This document shows, piece by piece, positions 35,349-43,869 of a stretch of DNA of 64,000 nucleotides. The translations under genes and the position numbers were made by a program. Each line of letters opens with the position of its first letter. The first letter of the stretch is position 1. Origin of the DNA: Flavobacterium silvisoli (GTDB lineage: Bacteria > Bacteroidota > Bacteroidia > Flavobacteriales > Flavobacteriaceae); NCBI RefSeq assembly GCF_004329815.1, contig NZ_SJPE01000003.1, positions 124,001 through 188,000 of the forward strand. The letters run 5' to 3'. A model generated the notes under the pieces. It had not been told where the DNA came from. It made no database searches and worked only from the letters and a program-made list of their open reading frames with translations.

Positions 35349-35371
35349 AAATTTAAAATCTATCCAAAAGA

Positions 35372-35929
35372 TTAGAATCTGTATCCTAAACCAATATTGA
35401 ACGAGTTCTGAGTTATTTTTGCAGTTTCTAAACCAGAACCTGAAGGAAAATCATTAAGATCAGACAAACCTAAATTATATCTTGCGTCAAAAAACAATCC
35501 GGACGGCAACTCATAGGCAGCACCAAATCCTAAGGCAAAATCCATCGATTTCAAGTAATCTTTTGCATCACCACCTCCTGCAACAAAAGCGATTTCTGGT
35601 CCGGCGTGCAAACTAAATGCGTCTGCTACGTAAAATTTTGCCAGAACAGGAATTCTGATAAAATTCAAATCAAACTCCTTCTCACCATTTCCCTCCATAG
35701 TATACAACAACTCAGGCTGCACATGAAACTTTTCTGAAATGGTAAAATCTACCAAACCTCCTAAGTAGAAGCCTGTTCTTGGATCTCCATCATTAGCATC
35801 TGCACCATAATTAGCTGAAACTAAACCTCCTTTGATACCATATCTCATATCTTCAGAAGCTCCTTTTTTTTGCGCATTGGCAAAAGCTGCAGTTAACACC
35901 ACTGCCATTGTTAAAATAATTTTTTTCAT
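35372..35929 (-). CDS. Outer-membrane beta-barrel protein (porin family)
   Basis: This is a 185-residue protein with a signal peptide (MKKIILTMAVVLTAAFANAQ) and an eight-strand beta-barrel pattern. It has alternating hydrophobic strands such as YGIKGGLVSANYG, FYLGGLVDFTIS and FHVQPELLYTM, and ends in an aromatic residue (FNIGLGYRF), the outer-membrane insertion signal. It resembles PF13568-type barrels. It shares its signal peptide and promoter style with the next gene upstream (36063-36650). The function is structural or unknown. Confidence 0.85.
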   Translation of the reverse strand: MKKIILTMAVVLTAAFANAQKKGASEDMRYGIKGGLVSANYGADANDGDPRTGFYLGGLVDFTISEKFHVQPELLYTMEGNGEKEFDLNFIRIPVLAKFYVADAFSLHAGPEIAFVAGGGDAKDYLKSMDFALGFGAAYELPSGLFFDARYNLGLSDLNDFPSGSGLETAKITQNSFNIGLGYRF

Positions 35930-35955
35930 GATTTGTTATTTTAAAATTAGTATAA

Positions 35956-35986
35956 CAAAAATATTATTTACAAAATGGCATACAAA
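35956..35986 (-). promoter_or_regulatory. Promoter of the beta-barrel gene 35372-35929
   Basis: On the minus strand TTTG (plus 35983-35986) and TATTTTTG (plus 35956-35963) with a 19-base spacer, an exact consensus match. Confidence 0.72.
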
Positions 35987-36013
35987 TTTTCTGGTAAAAA
36001 TCCGATTAAACGC

Positions 36014-36040
36014 AAAAAAAACCGCGTCAATGACGCGGTT
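36014..36040 (-). terminator. Rho-independent terminator
   Basis: Stem ACCGCGTCA (36021-36029) with TGACGCGGT (36031-36039), T-run on the minus strand; it ends the beta-barrel gene at 36063. Confidence 0.87.
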
Positions 36041-36062
36041 TAGATTTTTTGGTTCTACAAAA

Positions 36063-36650
36063 TTATAGTTTGTAGATTAAACCGAATGATGCAGCATTGA
36101 AGAAGTTATTGAAAACATTAACATTCAAGTCTGTATTAGTTTGTTTAGCATCACCAGCTTTTTGGTTTTGGTAAGACAATACATTTGCAAGACCAAAATC
36201 GATAGCTAATTTAGGAGTAACGAAATAGTTGATTCCTAAACCACCTCTGATACCAAAAGTATTAGTTTTATCAGCACCAGTATCTGGATCTGAACTACCA
36301 ATGTTGATTCCGAAGTTAGTGAAAGTTTTGAATCTTTCTCCTAGGTTTAAGAAGTAATATCTACCTCCTAAGTTTACGTCAAATGAATTTGGTTTGTTAA
36401 CACCGTTATCTACAGTAGTGTAATCTAAACCTAAAGTAACTGCGAAGTTATCAGAAATGAAATAACCAGCTTCAGGAGCGAAAGTAGTACTTGTAGTTTT
36501 AACAACATCGTCATCTTCGCTTGAGTAAGAAATTCTACCACCTAAGTAGATATCTCCTTTACCAAAACCGAATGAGCTTTCTTTTTTGTCTTGAGCGTTA
36601 GCAAACGATAAAGCGAATACTGCAGCTACTGTTAAAATAATTTTTTTCAT
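36063..36650 (-). CDS. Outer-membrane beta-barrel protein, probably abundant
   Basis: This 195-residue protein has a signal peptide (MKKIILTVAAVFALSFANAQ), barrel strands such as IYLGGRISYSS, YFISDNFAVTLGLDY and FGIRGGLGINYFV, and a C-terminal FGLIYKL. Its codon use is narrower than that of its neighbours, with few synonymous variants, which in this group often marks highly expressed surface proteins. A clear promoter and terminator flank it. It is similar in design to the adjacent gene at 35372-35929, so the pair may come from a duplication. Confidence 0.85.
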   Translation of the reverse strand: MKKIILTVAAVFALSFANAQDKKESSFGFGKGDIYLGGRISYSSEDDDVVKTTSTTFAPEAGYFISDNFAVTLGLDYTTVDNGVNKPNSFDVNLGGRYYFLNLGERFKTFTNFGINIGSSDPDTGADKTNTFGIRGGLGINYFVTPKLAIDFGLANVLSYQNQKAGDAKQTNTDLNVNVFNNFFNAASFGLIYKL

Positions 36651-36677
36651 GTTTGTTTAATTTTAAAATTAATATAG

Positions 36678-36706
36678 CAAAAGTATAAGTATTCTAATTC
36701 GAGCAA
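36678..36706 (-). promoter_or_regulatory. Promoter of the beta-barrel gene 36063-36650
   Basis: On the minus strand TTG (plus 36704-36706) and TACTTTTG (plus 36678-36685) with an 18-base spacer. Confidence 0.7.
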
Positions 36707-36933
36707 CAGCAAGGGTTGTTGCAGTTATCAACAATTTTATTAACAAAATATTTCTGTAACTTATTTAAAAACAAAAGAATAAGTGGTTTTCAACAAAAAA
36801 AGACGAATGAATCATAAATTCCAAACTGGCAATATTTCGTCATTTTAGGGCGATTTCCCACAAATAATTGGATTTTCAGAGGGAGTTATCTTTATAAAAG
36901 ATTATTTTTACATTTACAGAAAGATAAAATTGT

Positions 36934-37347
36934 ATGAAAATTATAATAATAAACGGCCCCAATCTTAACTTATTAGGGCAACGAGAACCCGAAGTATATG
37001 GCAGTCTGTCTTTTGACATTTTTTTTAACGGTCTGAAACGAAAATACACAACCGTTGAGTTACACTATTTTCAAAGCAATATAGAAGGTGAAATTATTGA
37101 CAAACTTCAGGAAGTAGGCTTTTCGTATGACGGCATCATTCTCAATGCTGCAGCATACACCCATACTTCCATCGGAATCGGAGATGCGGTTAAAGCCATC
37201 ACCACACCGGTTATAGAGGTACACATATCCAATACCTTTGCCCGGGAAACATTCCGCCATCAGTCTTTCATTTCGCCAAACGCCAAAGGAATCATCATTG
37301 GTTTCGGACTCAAAAGTTACGAATTGGCTCTGCAATCCTTTTTATAA
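36934..37347 (+). CDS. aroQ: 3-dehydroquinate dehydratase, type II
   Basis: This is a 137-residue enzyme of the shikimate pathway that dehydrates 3-dehydroquinate. It has NGPNLNLLGQREPEVYG at the N-terminus with the active-site loop, then FQSNIEGEIIDKLQ, LNAAAYTHTSIGIGDA and EVHISNTFARETFRHQSF, the standard type II blocks including the catalytic His. The length is slightly short but complete. It lies 17 bp before the DUF5686 gene and may be co-transcribed with it. Confidence 0.95.
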   Translation: MKIIIINGPNLNLLGQREPEVYGSLSFDIFFNGLKRKYTTVELHYFQSNIEGEIIDKLQEVGFSYDGIILNAAAYTHTSIGIGDAVKAITTPVIEVHISNTFARETFRHQSFISPNAKGIIIGFGLKSYELALQSFL

Positions 37348-37364
37348 ACCCAACCATAACTCCC

Positions 37365-39845
37365 ATGTTGCTCAAAAAAACACTAGCTCTTTATTGCTTA
37401 CTGTCAACATTTTTTTCGTTGGCACAAATAAAAGGGACCGTCAGCGATGTAAACGGCAAACCACTGCCATTCGTAAACATCTTTGAAGAGAACACTTATA
37501 ACGGCACCACTACGAATGATTTGGGAAAATTTGAATTGAACATCAAAACCCCGGGGACACACAAAATTATTTTCCAGTATTTAGGATATAAAACGGTTAA
37601 AGAGGTAATAGAACTCAACAAAACAGCAGTGGTTATTGATGTAATGATGCAAGAGGAAAACATCACGCTCAACGAAGTTGTAATCAACCCAAAAGACAAT
37701 CCGGCCAATGAAATCATCAGGAATGCAATAAGAAACAAAAAAGAAAATTCGGAAAAAACCGCCCGTTACAAATCTGATTTTTATTCGCGCGGTATCATAC
37801 GCCTGAAAGATGCACCCAAAACCATCATGGGACAAAAGTTTGATTTTTTTGACGAAATCCTCGACTCTACGCGAAGCGGCATCGTTTACCTTTCCGAAAC
37901 AGTTTCCCGAATCACATTTCAGAAACCCGACAAAATGAAGGAGGTCATCGTGGCTTCAAAAGTAAGCGGAAAAGACAACGGCTTTAGCTTTAATAATGCT
38001 GCCTCGGTGAATTTTGATTTTTATGAAAACTACCTGCCTTTTGAAGTTAATGTGGTCTCCCCTATTGCTGACAATGCATTTAACTACTACAAATACAAAT
38101 TTGAAGGTTCATTTTTTACCGAAAACCGACAACAGATTAACAAAATAAAAGTCATCCCACGTCGCGATACCGAACCCGCCATGGAAGGATACATTTATAT
38201 AGTAGACGATTCCTATTCTATTTATGCGATTGATTTGTCAATCAAAGGCAATCAGATGCAGACACCCGTTATCGATAATTTGACTCTGAAACAGAGCTTC
38301 AGTTATAATTCGAACAACAAGATATGGGTAAAAAATACACAAACGCTCGATTTTGTTGCCGGCATGCTCAGCATCAAAGTCAATGGCCGCTTTACGTATG
38401 TCTATTCAAATTTTGAATTTGAAAAAGAGTTTGCCAAACGAACTTTTACCAACGAAATTCTCTCGTTTGAAGAAAACGCCAACAAAAAAGATGATGTTTT
38501 TTGGAACACTATTCGACCTGTACCGCTGACTCAGGAAGAAGCTACTGATTATGTCAAAAAAGACATTTTACAAACCAAAAAGAAATCGCAGCAGTATCTT
38601 GATTCTATTGATGCCAAGCACAATAAGTTCAAACCCATGTCAATTCTGAGTGGTTACAGTTATAAAAATTCGTTTAAAAAATGGTCCCTCAATTATGACG
38701 GACCGCTGTTTTTGCCTTCTTTCAATACCGTACAAGGATGGCGTATAGATGCCGGTTTATCATATTTTAAACGCGATGAAGAACAAAAAAGCTACACCAG
38801 TATAGGTACCCGTTTTACTTATGGTTTTTCAGAAGATAAAGTGAGAGGAGTATTCAACTATGCTCACAAATTCAACAACACCAACAACAGCTTATTAACG
38901 ATTAACGTAGGAAGTTCGGTGAGTCAGTTCAATTCAAACAATCCCATTAGTTCCTTAGTAAATACTGTCGGTTCTTTATTCTTTAAAAATAATTACATGA
39001 AGTTGTATGAGAAGAATTTTGTGTCGGCATTTTTCGGCAGAGAAGTGGTGAACGGATTTTACATGAATGCCGCGGTTGAGTATGCCGAAAGAAAACCGCT
39101 TTACAACACTACCGATTACACCATTATCAAAAGCAATGACTTGTACAGCTCCAACAATCCGCTTGCGCCGGAAAATGAAACCTCAGCGGCCATTACCAAG
39201 CACAATTTGGTAAAAACCAACATAGCACTGCGATTTAATTTCGGCCAAAAATATTTATCCAGACCTGACGGCAAGTTCAACATTCCAAATGACGATTATC
39301 CCACACTGACTTTGGGTTATGAAAAAACGTTTGCCGCTACCGAAAAACAATACGAGTACGACTTACTTTCATCCCGTCTGAACTATGAAGTGACTTTGGG
39401 AAACAAAGGATTCATGCAAATGAATTGTAAAGTCGGTAAATTCTTCAATGCTGAAAGCATTTCGTTTGCAGATTACAAACATTTCAATGGCAACCAAACT
39501 CATATTGCTCAAAGCGAAAGTTACACCAACGTATTCAATTTACTGCCTTATTACACCGCCAGTACAAATGATAGTTATTTTGAAAGCCACCTGGAGCACA
39601 ACGACAAGGGGTATCTGATGAACAAACTGCCTTTACTCAAATACCTGCAGGCACAATTGGTTTTAGGATTTCACAACCTTGCCATTCCGGAGCGTAAGCC
39701 TTATCAGGAATTCACCATCGGTTTAGATAATTTAGGCTTTGGTAAATACCGCTTGTTGCGTATTGATTACGTTCGTGCTTATCAAAATGGCTATCGGGGT
39801 GATGGAGTTATCTTTGGGCTGAAGTTTTTAAATGTCTTTGAATAA
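37365..39845 (+). CDS. DUF5686 outer-membrane protein with carboxypeptidase-like domain
   Basis: This is an 826-residue exported protein. The signal peptide ends around residue 20 (FFSLAQ) and is followed by a CarboxypepD_reg-like domain (about 22-100, KGTVSDVNGKPLPFVNIFEENTY). The long C-terminal part (about 110-826) matches the DUF5686 pattern, including ARYKSDFYSRG, and ends as a beta-barrel with GVIFGLKFLNVF. DUF5686 proteins are predicted outer-membrane barrels of unknown role in Bacteroidetes. Its stop abuts the stop of the convergent TSUP permease gene without any spacer. Confidence 0.85.
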   Translation: MLLKKTLALYCLLSTFFSLAQIKGTVSDVNGKPLPFVNIFEENTYNGTTTNDLGKFELNIKTPGTHKIIFQYLGYKTVKEVIELNKTAVVIDVMMQEENITLNEVVINPKDNPANEIIRNAIRNKKENSEKTARYKSDFYSRGIIRLKDAPKTIMGQKFDFFDEILDSTRSGIVYLSETVSRITFQKPDKMKEVIVASKVSGKDNGFSFNNAASVNFDFYENYLPFEVNVVSPIADNAFNYYKYKFEGSFFTENRQQINKIKVIPRRDTEPAMEGYIYIVDDSYSIYAIDLSIKGNQMQTPVIDNLTLKQSFSYNSNNKIWVKNTQTLDFVAGMLSIKVNGRFTYVYSNFEFEKEFAKRTFTNEILSFEENANKKDDVFWNTIRPVPLTQEEATDYVKKDILQTKKKSQQYLDSIDAKHNKFKPMSILSGYSYKNSFKKWSLNYDGPLFLPSFNTVQGWRIDAGLSYFKRDEEQKSYTSIGTRFTYGFSEDKVRGVFNYAHKFNNTNNSLLTINVGSSVSQFNSNNPISSLVNTVGSLFFKNNYMKLYEKNFVSAFFGREVVNGFYMNAAVEYAERKPLYNTTDYTIIKSNDLYSSNNPLAPENETSAAITKHNLVKTNIALRFNFGQKYLSRPDGKFNIPNDDYPTLTLGYEKTFAATEKQYEYDLLSSRLNYEVTLGNKGFMQMNCKVGKFFNAESISFADYKHFNGNQTHIAQSESYTNVFNLLPYYTASTNDSYFESHLEHNDKGYLMNKLPLLKYLQAQLVLGFHNLAIPERKPYQEFTIGLDNLGFGKYRLLRIDYVRAYQNGYRGDGVIFGLKFLNVFE

Positions 39846-40613
39846 TTAGAATCCAAACACATCATAACCAAAACGGATGAGTGTTCCGATAACTACAATT
39901 AAAAAAAAGACACGAATGAATTGATTCCCTTTTTTGATGGCCAACTTGGCTCCTAACCAGCCTCCGCAAGCATTACAAACAGACATAGGAACCGCTATGG
40001 TCCAAATGATTTTTCCTTTTAAAACAAAAAGAAAAATAGAACCAAAATTGGTAGCCAAATTCACCATCTTGGCATTGGCGGAAGCGTGAAGAAAATCGAA
40101 ACCCAATAGAGTTACAAAACCTAATACCAAGAAACTACCGGTACCCGGACCTATAAATCCGTCATAAAACCCAATGAATACACTCATAACTACCGCAAAA
40201 AGTAATTGCTTTTTTGAAGAATAAGCCTTTATCTGATGGGCACCAAAATCCTTTTTGATAAAAGTATAAACGGCAATCACACTGAGCACTATCAGCAGTA
40301 ATGGTTTCATAAAATCGTTGTGTACGAGTGTCAGCAGGTTTGACCCTAAAAAAGCCGAAACAAAAGCCACTGCAGCCATGACCGAAAGCAGCTTCCAGTT
40401 GATTTCAACGTTTTTGAGGTATTGTCGTGCCGCCAAAGCAGTACCGCTAAAGGATGGTACTTTTAAAGAACCTATTACAGAGGCAACAGCTAAATTAGGC
40501 AATAAAATCATAGCAACCGGGGTTTGAATCAAACCACCACCACCCACAATAGCATCAACAAAACCCGCAAAGAAAGCGGCCAGACAAAGTAGTATTATGA
40601 CGTATGGTTCCAT
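39846..40613 (-). CDS. TSUP-family (TauE/SafE) membrane permease
   Basis: This is a 255-residue membrane protein with about seven or eight helices in two homologous halves. The first half opens FFAGFVDAIVGGGGLIQTPV, and the second contains FIGFYDGFIGPGTGSFLVLG, which are the duplicated TSUP signatures. The family exports or imports small sulfur- or carbon-containing anions; the substrate cannot be read from the sequence. Unlike the half-size relative at 13076-13447, this one is full length. Confidence 0.92.
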   Translation of the reverse strand: MEPYVIILLCLAAFFAGFVDAIVGGGGLIQTPVAMILLPNLAVASVIGSLKVPSFSGTALAARQYLKNVEINWKLLSVMAAVAFVSAFLGSNLLTLVHNDFMKPLLLIVLSVIAVYTFIKKDFGAHQIKAYSSKKQLLFAVVMSVFIGFYDGFIGPGTGSFLVLGFVTLLGFDFLHASANAKMVNLATNFGSIFLFVLKGKIIWTIAVPMSVCNACGGWLGAKLAIKKGNQFIRVFFLIVVIGTLIRFGYDVFGF

Positions 40614-40629
40614 ATTTTTTTTTGAAAAT

Positions 40630-40656
40630 GAAAAGAGGCACTATCAGCGCCTCTAT
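40630..40656 (-). terminator. Possible terminator after murA
   Basis: Stem AGAGGC (40634-40639) with GCCTCT (40649-40654), followed on the minus strand by a short T-rich stretch. The stem is short. Confidence 0.5.
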
Positions 40657-40689
40657 ATTTATTCTTGTCTATCTTCTATTATCCTAGAA

Positions 40690-42000
40690 CTATACTCTCA
40701 CAATATTAGCTCCCAGTGCCCGAAGTCTTTCATCAATACGCTCGTATCCTCTGTCTATTTGCTCAATATTTTGAATAGTAGATGTTCCTTTAGCGGAAAG
40801 CGCGGCTATCAACAATGAAATTCCTGCGCGGATATCCGGCGAAGACATGGTAGTAGCTTTCAACTGCGATTTGAAATCATGTCCCATAACCACCGCTCGG
40901 TGCGGATCGCACAACATAATTTTGGCTCCCATATCAATCAGTTTGTCTACAAAGAACAAACGGCTTTCAAACATTTTTTGGTGGATCAACACATCTCCGT
41001 TAGCCTGAGTAGCCACAACCAATACGATACTCAACAAATCAGGTGTAAATCCGGGCCATGGCGCATCGGCAATGGTTAAGATTGAACCATCGATATCGGT
41101 TTTTACCGTATAGCCTTTGGTATGTGCCGGTATGTAAATATCATCTCCTTTTTTTTCAAGGGTAATTCCCAACTTTCTGAATACATTCGGAATTACTCCC
41201 AAATTTTCCCAACTCACATTTTTAATGGTAATCTCACTGCGGGTCATAGCTGCAAGACCAATCCAAGAGCCTATTTCAATCATGTCCGGAAGAATTCTGT
41301 GCTCACAACCGCCCAGTTTTTCCACACCTTCAATGATTAACAAATTAGAACCAACTCCTTTGATTTTGGCCCCCATAGAATTCAGCATTTTGCACAATTG
41401 CTGCAAATACGGTTCACAAGCAGCATTGTAAATGGTGGTAGTCCCTTCGGCTAAAACGGCTGCCATTACTATATTGGCTGTTCCGGTAACCGATGCTTCA
41501 TCAAGCAACATATAGGTTCCTTTCAAACGACCTTTCGATTCTACTCCATAAAAATGATCCTCTCTTTCGTAACGGAATTTGGCGCCCAAATGGATGAAGC
41601 CCTCAAAGTGAGTATCCAAACGACGACGTCCGATTTTGTCACCACCCGGTTTCGGAATGTATCCGCAACCAAAACGAGCCAAAAGCGGACCAACAATCAT
41701 GATTGATCCTCTCAAACTTCCTCCTTCTTTTTTGAACGCTTCTGTTTTTAAATAATCGATGTTTACCTCATCGGCTTGGAATGTATAATCACCGGGACCG
41801 TTTTTCTGAATTTTAACACCCAAATTACCTAATAAAACAATAAGTTTGTTGACATCAATAATATCCGGAATGTTGGTAATCCTTACTTTTTCTGAGGTTA
41901 ATAATGCCGGACATAAAACTTGTAACGCTTCATTTTTAGCACCTTGCGGATGAACATCTCCTTTTAGTTGGATGCCACCTTCTATTTTAAAAGTTCCCAT
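40690..42000 (-). CDS. murA: UDP-N-acetylglucosamine 1-carboxyvinyltransferase MurA
   Basis: This is a 436-residue enzyme of the first committed step of peptidoglycan synthesis, which transfers enolpyruvate from PEP to UDP-GlcNAc. The opening FKIEGGIQLKGDVHPQGAKN is the family's, and the active-site cysteine is present (Cys112 in RFGCGYIPKPGG), which predicts fosfomycin sensitivity at the target level. The EPT fold repeats run through the whole length. It is the third gene of a unit with the DUF493 and DUF4290 genes. Confidence 0.96.
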   Translation of the reverse strand: MGTFKIEGGIQLKGDVHPQGAKNEALQVLCPALLTSEKVRITNIPDIIDVNKLIVLLGNLGVKIQKNGPGDYTFQADEVNIDYLKTEAFKKEGGSLRGSIMIVGPLLARFGCGYIPKPGGDKIGRRRLDTHFEGFIHLGAKFRYEREDHFYGVESKGRLKGTYMLLDEASVTGTANIVMAAVLAEGTTTIYNAACEPYLQQLCKMLNSMGAKIKGVGSNLLIIEGVEKLGGCEHRILPDMIEIGSWIGLAAMTRSEITIKNVSWENLGVIPNVFRKLGITLEKKGDDIYIPAHTKGYTVKTDIDGSILTIADAPWPGFTPDLLSIVLVVATQANGDVLIHQKMFESRLFFVDKLIDMGAKIMLCDPHRAVVMGHDFKSQLKATTMSSPDIRAGISLLIAALSAKGTSTIQNIEQIDRGYERIDERLRALGANIVRV

Positions 42001-42078
42001 TTTTTGTAATTATAAAATCGTGAATTGCGAATCACGGCTGGCACGAAATAAATTAAAATCCAACCCTGCAATTCTTAA

Positions 42079-42798
42079 CTATTTCTGATTGTTGTTATTT
42101 TTCTGAAAATTCTTTTTGCCGTTTTTATTCTTGTTGGATTTACCGTTGTTGTTTTGTTGCGGCATGTTTTTGTTTGACATTTTTTTGTTAGTACGCATCA
42201 AATCATTGGTGTTCAGCAACTCTTCTGTGCTTTGCAACAAATTCAACTTGCCTCCCGACAATTCAAACAAATGTTCAAAAATTACGGTATCGGTCACCGT
42301 ATCTTTATTCCAACTCAGGTATGATTTTTTCATGTGGTTGGCAATGACTTTTACCAAAGCATTCTTCATTTCGCCTTCTTCCCAACTGTTGGCCACGTCA
42401 ATCATGTATTTGATATTATTGCCGTAAAAACGATACTTAGGGTTTTTTTGCGGATAAGCTAATCGTTCCGGTTTAAGATGAATTACATCTTTACTCGGAA
42501 TCGGATATGGCGAATCGACGTCTAATTTAAAATCAGACATGATAAAGATTTGATCCCAAAGTTTATGCTGAAAATCGGGCACATCGCGCAAATGCGGATT
42601 CAAACTTCCCATCACCTGAATGATGTATTTTGCCGCTTTGTTGCGTTCTTCCCTGTCTTGGATTAAAGTAGCCTGATCAATCAACTTTTGCAGATGGCGC
42701 CCATACTCAGGAATAATCAAATGCGGTCTTTCGGCATTATATTCTAAATGATGAACCACATCATTGGCATTTTCTTTAATATATTTTTCAGCCATCAT
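42079..42798 (-). CDS. DUF4290 protein
   Basis: This is a 239-residue cytoplasmic protein matching DUF4290 (NAERPHLIIPEYGRHLQKLI, and later HLRDVPDFQHKLWDQIFIMS). The last 40 residues are a low-complexity tail of Asn, Lys and Gln. The family is Bacteroidetes-specific, of unknown function, and I recall it beside murA in many genomes. It overlaps the DUF493 gene upstream by 4 bp, which indicates translational coupling, and precedes murA. Confidence 0.9.
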   Translation of the reverse strand: MMAEKYIKENANDVVHHLEYNAERPHLIIPEYGRHLQKLIDQATLIQDREERNKAAKYIIQVMGSLNPHLRDVPDFQHKLWDQIFIMSDFKLDVDSPYPIPSKDVIHLKPERLAYPQKNPKYRFYGNNIKYMIDVANSWEEGEMKNALVKVIANHMKKSYLSWNKDTVTDTVIFEHLFELSGGKLNLLQSTEELLNTNDLMRTNKKMSNKNMPQQNNNGKSNKNKNGKKNFQKNNNNQK

Positions 42799-43079
42799 AA
42801 TGAAATTATCCCTTCTATGTTTGAAACTTCAATGTATTTCTCTACCACATGATCCGGGGTTTCCATCATTACATTCACAGAAATACTGGTATATTTTCCG
42901 GTTTTTGATTGTGTAGTTTGGATTACGGCTCCCATATTATCAAAGGCGTTTTCTACTTCTTCGACCTTTTTAGGATCCGTAGGTACAATAAACTTGTACA
43001 GGTATTCGCTTGGCCAATCTGAAGTGTTATTCAACTCTTCACGCAAGCGGATGTAAAATTCTGTCGTCTTCTTATCCAT
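42795..43079 (-). CDS. DUF493 family protein
   Basis: This is a 94-residue protein of the DUF493 (YbeD-like) family, a small ACT-like alpha/beta fold. WPSEYLYKFIVP and GKYTSISVNVMMETPDHVVEKYIEVSNIEGII are the characteristic blocks. The function is unknown, although an allosteric or regulatory role has been suggested from the ACT-like fold. It overlaps the DUF4290 gene by 4 bp and leads the murA unit. Confidence 0.88.
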   Translation of the reverse strand: MDKKTTEFYIRLREELNNTSDWPSEYLYKFIVPTDPKKVEEVENAFDNMGAVIQTTQSKTGKYTSISVNVMMETPDHVVEKYIEVSNIEGIISL

Positions 43080-43240
43080 TTATTCAAAATAAAAGCAAAT
43101 ATACAGTATTGATTTCAGATATCGGAATTAGGAATCCACGATTTAAAAAAAATCAGCATCATCAGCAAAAAATAAAAGTCAAAACACTTTCGGTATTCTA
43201 ATTTGTTTCAATAAATTTGCGCCTTATTTCAAAAAAAAAC

Positions 43241-43777
43241 TTGAAAAAAGAGCTGATAGTCATAACCGGTGGTCCGGGCACGGGAAAAACCACAATCATC
43301 GATACACTTATCGAACAGGGTTATGCGTGTTTTCCCGAAATTTCCCGTCAGGTGACTATGGAAGCCAAAAAACAGGGAATTGAACAATTATTTCTGGAAA
43401 AACCACTACTGTTCAGCGAACTATTACTCGAAGGCAGAAAAAAACAACACCAGCAAGCACTTCAGGATCAAGCCGAAATTGTATTCTTAGACCGCGGTAT
43501 TCCTGATATTTTAGCCTACATGCATTACATAGGCGACAGCTACCCTTCTTTTTTTGACCAAGCAAGTAAAGACCATAAATACTCTAAAATTTTTGTATTG
43601 CCACCTTGGGAAGAAATCTACGAAAGTGATGAAGCCCGCTACGAAAATTTTGAACAGGCCAAACTTATTTTCGCTCATTTACTCGAAACATACCAAAAAT
43701 ACGGGTACGAATTAATTGAAGTTCCCAGAGGAACAGTAGAAGAACGCGTTGAGTTCATCTTAAACCAACTGGCATAA
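43241..43777 (+). CDS. P-loop ATPase (AAA_28, NadR-like)
   Basis: This is a 178-residue protein if started at the TTG at 43241, reading (M)KKELIVITGGPGTGKTTIID with a textbook Walker A motif near the N-terminus. It continues CFPEISRQVTMEAKKQGIEQLF and VFLDRGIPDILAYMHYIG, which fit the AAA_28 / NadR-kinase-like family. A more upstream TTG (43217) lies within a TAAATTTG -7 element (43212-43219), so it cannot be the start if that promoter is used. No ATG exists in the N-terminal region. The substrate is unknown. Confidence 0.8.
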   Translation: MKKELIVITGGPGTGKTTIIDTLIEQGYACFPEISRQVTMEAKKQGIEQLFLEKPLLFSELLLEGRKKQHQQALQDQAEIVFLDRGIPDILAYMHYIGDSYPSFFDQASKDHKYSKIFVLPPWEEIYESDEARYENFEQAKLIFAHLLETYQKYGYELIEVPRGTVEERVEFILNQLA

Positions 43778-43869
43778 TTACACTTTTTGTGTAACTCAGA
43801 GCCGATTCTTTTTTCTATTTTTATCCAAAATCCGAATTAGTTGCTAATTCCTAACGAACCTTTCAACAT